Shown here: positions 5,410-6,771 of the stretch, piece after piece
How positions within the stretch are numbered: position 1 is the first letter of the stretch
Layout: each line of letters starts with the position of its first letter
Position numbers and translations under genes: made by a program
Assembly: GCA_937897265.1 (NCBI GenBank)
Contig: CALCPT010000039.1
Coordinates: 1 to 6,771, forward strand
Origin: an uncultured Alcaligenaceae bacterium
Lineage (GTDB): Bacteria; Pseudomonadota; Gammaproteobacteria; Burkholderiales; Burkholderiaceae_B
Direction of reading: 5' to 3'
DNA length: 6,771 bases
Notes under the pieces: generated by a model
The model's database searches: none
What the model saw: the letters and a program-made list of their open reading frames with translations, nothing else
Told to the model about the DNA's origin: nothing

Positions 5410-6771
5410 ATGACCTTGCCCCGCCTAAGAATCCCCTTCTCAGTCCTGCTGATCCTGTTGATTGCTGCAGTAAGCTCAGCACTGAGTATCGTCGCCCATA
5501 CGATGGCGATCGAAGCCAGCAATCTCACTGCGACACATCGAACCCTGAGCGTGTCGACCGATACCCTGCAAAGCATTCAACGCATGCTGTCATCGGCAAG
5601 GCTGGTCACACGTCTGACATCGCACTCAACCCTCACGCAACAAGAAGATCTCGAATCTAGACTGAGTCAGCTAGGGTTTCTCAAAGAGGCGCTTTACGAT
5701 TCGCCCACAATTTCTGCAATTTTTATCGGCTACGCCACCGGCGATTTCTTCTTGGTGCGCGTCGTACGCGATCAACAACACGCGGTCGCCTTAAAACTGC
5801 ACCCCGATACGCGCTTTGTTGTTCAAAGTATCGAATACACCGACATCGATCAAGCATCTGCCGGCAGTTCAGCGGCCAATGTACATGGGCGCTTTATCTA
5901 CTTTGATCAAGATCTCAAACAGATTTCTCAAAGTTATCGCCCTGATTACGCAAAATCCTACGATGCCCGTACACGCGGTTGGTATAAAACCGCTGCAGCG
6001 ACAGGTGACCTTGTCACAAGTGCCCCGTATGTTTTTTTTACCGATGGCAAACTAGGGCAAACGCTGTCAATTAAATCCCCCGATGGCCAATCGGTTATCG
6101 GTGTCGATATCAGCTTAGATACGCTCAATGACATCATTAAAGCGAAACGGATCACACCTGGCACACACTCTGCCATCGTCAATGATGACGGTTTTGTTTT
6201 AGCGCTTGATTATGAACAGAAGTCTTCGGGCGTAACGTCAGCGGGCGACGGCCTCAAGGCACCGAGCACAAACGCCAAAGGAGCGACGACGAACCCGCCG
6301 CAGACCAGCCTCGCAGCGCCGCAATTAAAAAGCCTGAACGAGTACAACGTACCGATTTTCTCAACGGTCATGTCCATCTTTCATCAACGAGACAAAACAA
6401 AACCCGTCTTAACGGATTTCAATGTTGAGGGCACAGCTTGGCGAACCTCGACTTCACCACTCAACATTGAAGGTGAGTCGCCCTTTTATCTTTTGATTGC
6501 CAGTCCAGATCACGAGTTGCTCGCTAATGCGCATGAAATCAGGCAGCGTGGGATTTTTCTAGCAATTGTGATCTCTTTATGTTCTCTGCCGATCGGCTAT
6601 TTGCTCATTTCTCGACCGCTCAAAAAATTAACAAATAGTATTCAAGGCATGATGGAGTTCAATGATAATAGTGTCGCGATTAAATCGTCTTTTATTAGTG
6701 AGCTTTCAACGCTTGGGCTGGCCATCAATCGCCTGCGACAAGCAATCTTAGCCTTTACCGCCTACGTCCCC
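5410..6771 (+). CDS. Membrane sensor with double-Cache and HAMP-like domains (C-terminus beyond window)
   Basis: The first 454 residues of an inner-membrane signalling protein are visible and the frame is open to the right edge. Transmembrane segment 1 spans about 9-29. A large periplasmic region (about 30-378) has dCache_1 hallmarks: R187 with RGWYKTA (189-195), and GVDISLD (231-237) at the end of the first Cache unit. Transmembrane segment 2 spans about 382-400. P403 opens a HAMP-like segment with ISEL near its second helix, followed by FTAYVP at the edge. Such a HAMP and F-x-x-Y-V-P junction commonly leads into a class III adenylate/guanylate cyclase or an HD-type phosphohydrolase, but the output domain is not seen. 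A low-complexity A/S/T/P-rich insert fills about 272-304. ATG at 5410 is the first Met in the frame, which opens after a stop at 5341; the ribosome site is poor (GAGAG, 14 nt upstream) and TTG at 5407 is an alternative. The likely Cache ligands are small carboxylates or amino acids. Confidence 0.85.
   Translation, partial: MTLPRLRIPFSVLLILLIAAVSSALSIVAHTMAIEASNLTATHRTLSVSTDTLQSIQRMLSSARLVTRLTSHSTLTQQEDLESRLSQLGFLKEALYDSPTISAIFIGYATGDFFLVRVVRDQQHAVALKLHPDTRFVVQSIEYTDIDQASAGSSAANVHGRFIYFDQDLKQISQSYRPDYAKSYDARTRGWYKTAAATGDLVTSAPYVFFTDGKLGQTLSIKSPDGQSVIGVDISLDTLNDIIKAKRITPGTHSAIVNDDGFVLALDYEQKSSGVTSAGDGLKAPSTNAKGATTNPPQTSLAAPQLKSLNEYNVPIFSTVMSIFHQRDKTKPVLTDFNVEGTAWRTSTSPLNIEGESPFYLLIASPDHELLANAHEIRQRGIFLAIVISLCSLPIGYLLISRPLKKLTNSIQGMMEFNDNSVAIKSSFISELSTLGLAINRLRQAILAFTAYVP

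Noticed and set aside
6032..6039. Run of eight T residues inside the sensor gene, a possible slippage or phase-variation tract
   Set aside because: The frame is intact across it (V-F-F-T codons in a conserved Cache stretch). A single short T run without other evidence is weak.

Overview
The window looks like a chromosomal segment of a betaproteobacterium, most likely Burkholderiales and Alcaligenaceae-like. The main clue is two stand-alone Bug/TctC-type substrate-binding proteins with no membrane components beside them, a gene class greatly expanded in Bordetella, Cupriavidus and relatives. Base composition looks roughly balanced by eye, which is low for that order. The assignment is inference from gene content, since no rRNA or marker gene is present.

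Layout, left to right. A strong intrinsic terminator (21-51, + strand) closes an unseen upstream gene. Bug protein 1 follows (79-1074, +) and ends at its own hairpin terminator (1128-1154). A tight minus-strand operon converges on it, transcribed in the order exported M20 metallopeptidase (4090 to 2753), AtzG/GatC-like small protein (2747 to 2526) and amidase-signature hydrolase (2522 to 1158). Junctions are only 5 and 3 nt, and the amidase Shine-Dalgarno overlaps the end of the small gene. A 135-bp divergent regulatory region (4091-4225) separates this operon from Bug protein 2 (4226-5254, +). A 155-bp gap then leads to a membrane sensor (5410 to beyond the right edge, +) with a double-Cache periplasmic domain and a HAMP-like segment. 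Its output domain lies outside the window.

How the genes may work together (inference): the two Bug proteins would bind small carboxylated or amide-type solutes in the periplasm. The M20 enzyme, which has a signal peptide and every CPG2-type metal ligand, would trim a peptide or N-acyl amino acid there. The AtzG-like/amidase pair would hydrolyse an amide or ureide bond in the cytoplasm. This reads as a small uptake-and-hydrolysis module for an unidentified amide-containing nutrient. No permease (TctA/TctB) and no transcription factor is encoded in the window. The adjacent Cache sensor may or may not be functionally linked.

I saw no tRNA or rRNA gene, CRISPR array, insertion sequence or phage gene. 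Every gene body appears intact. The sensor is cut only by the window edge.
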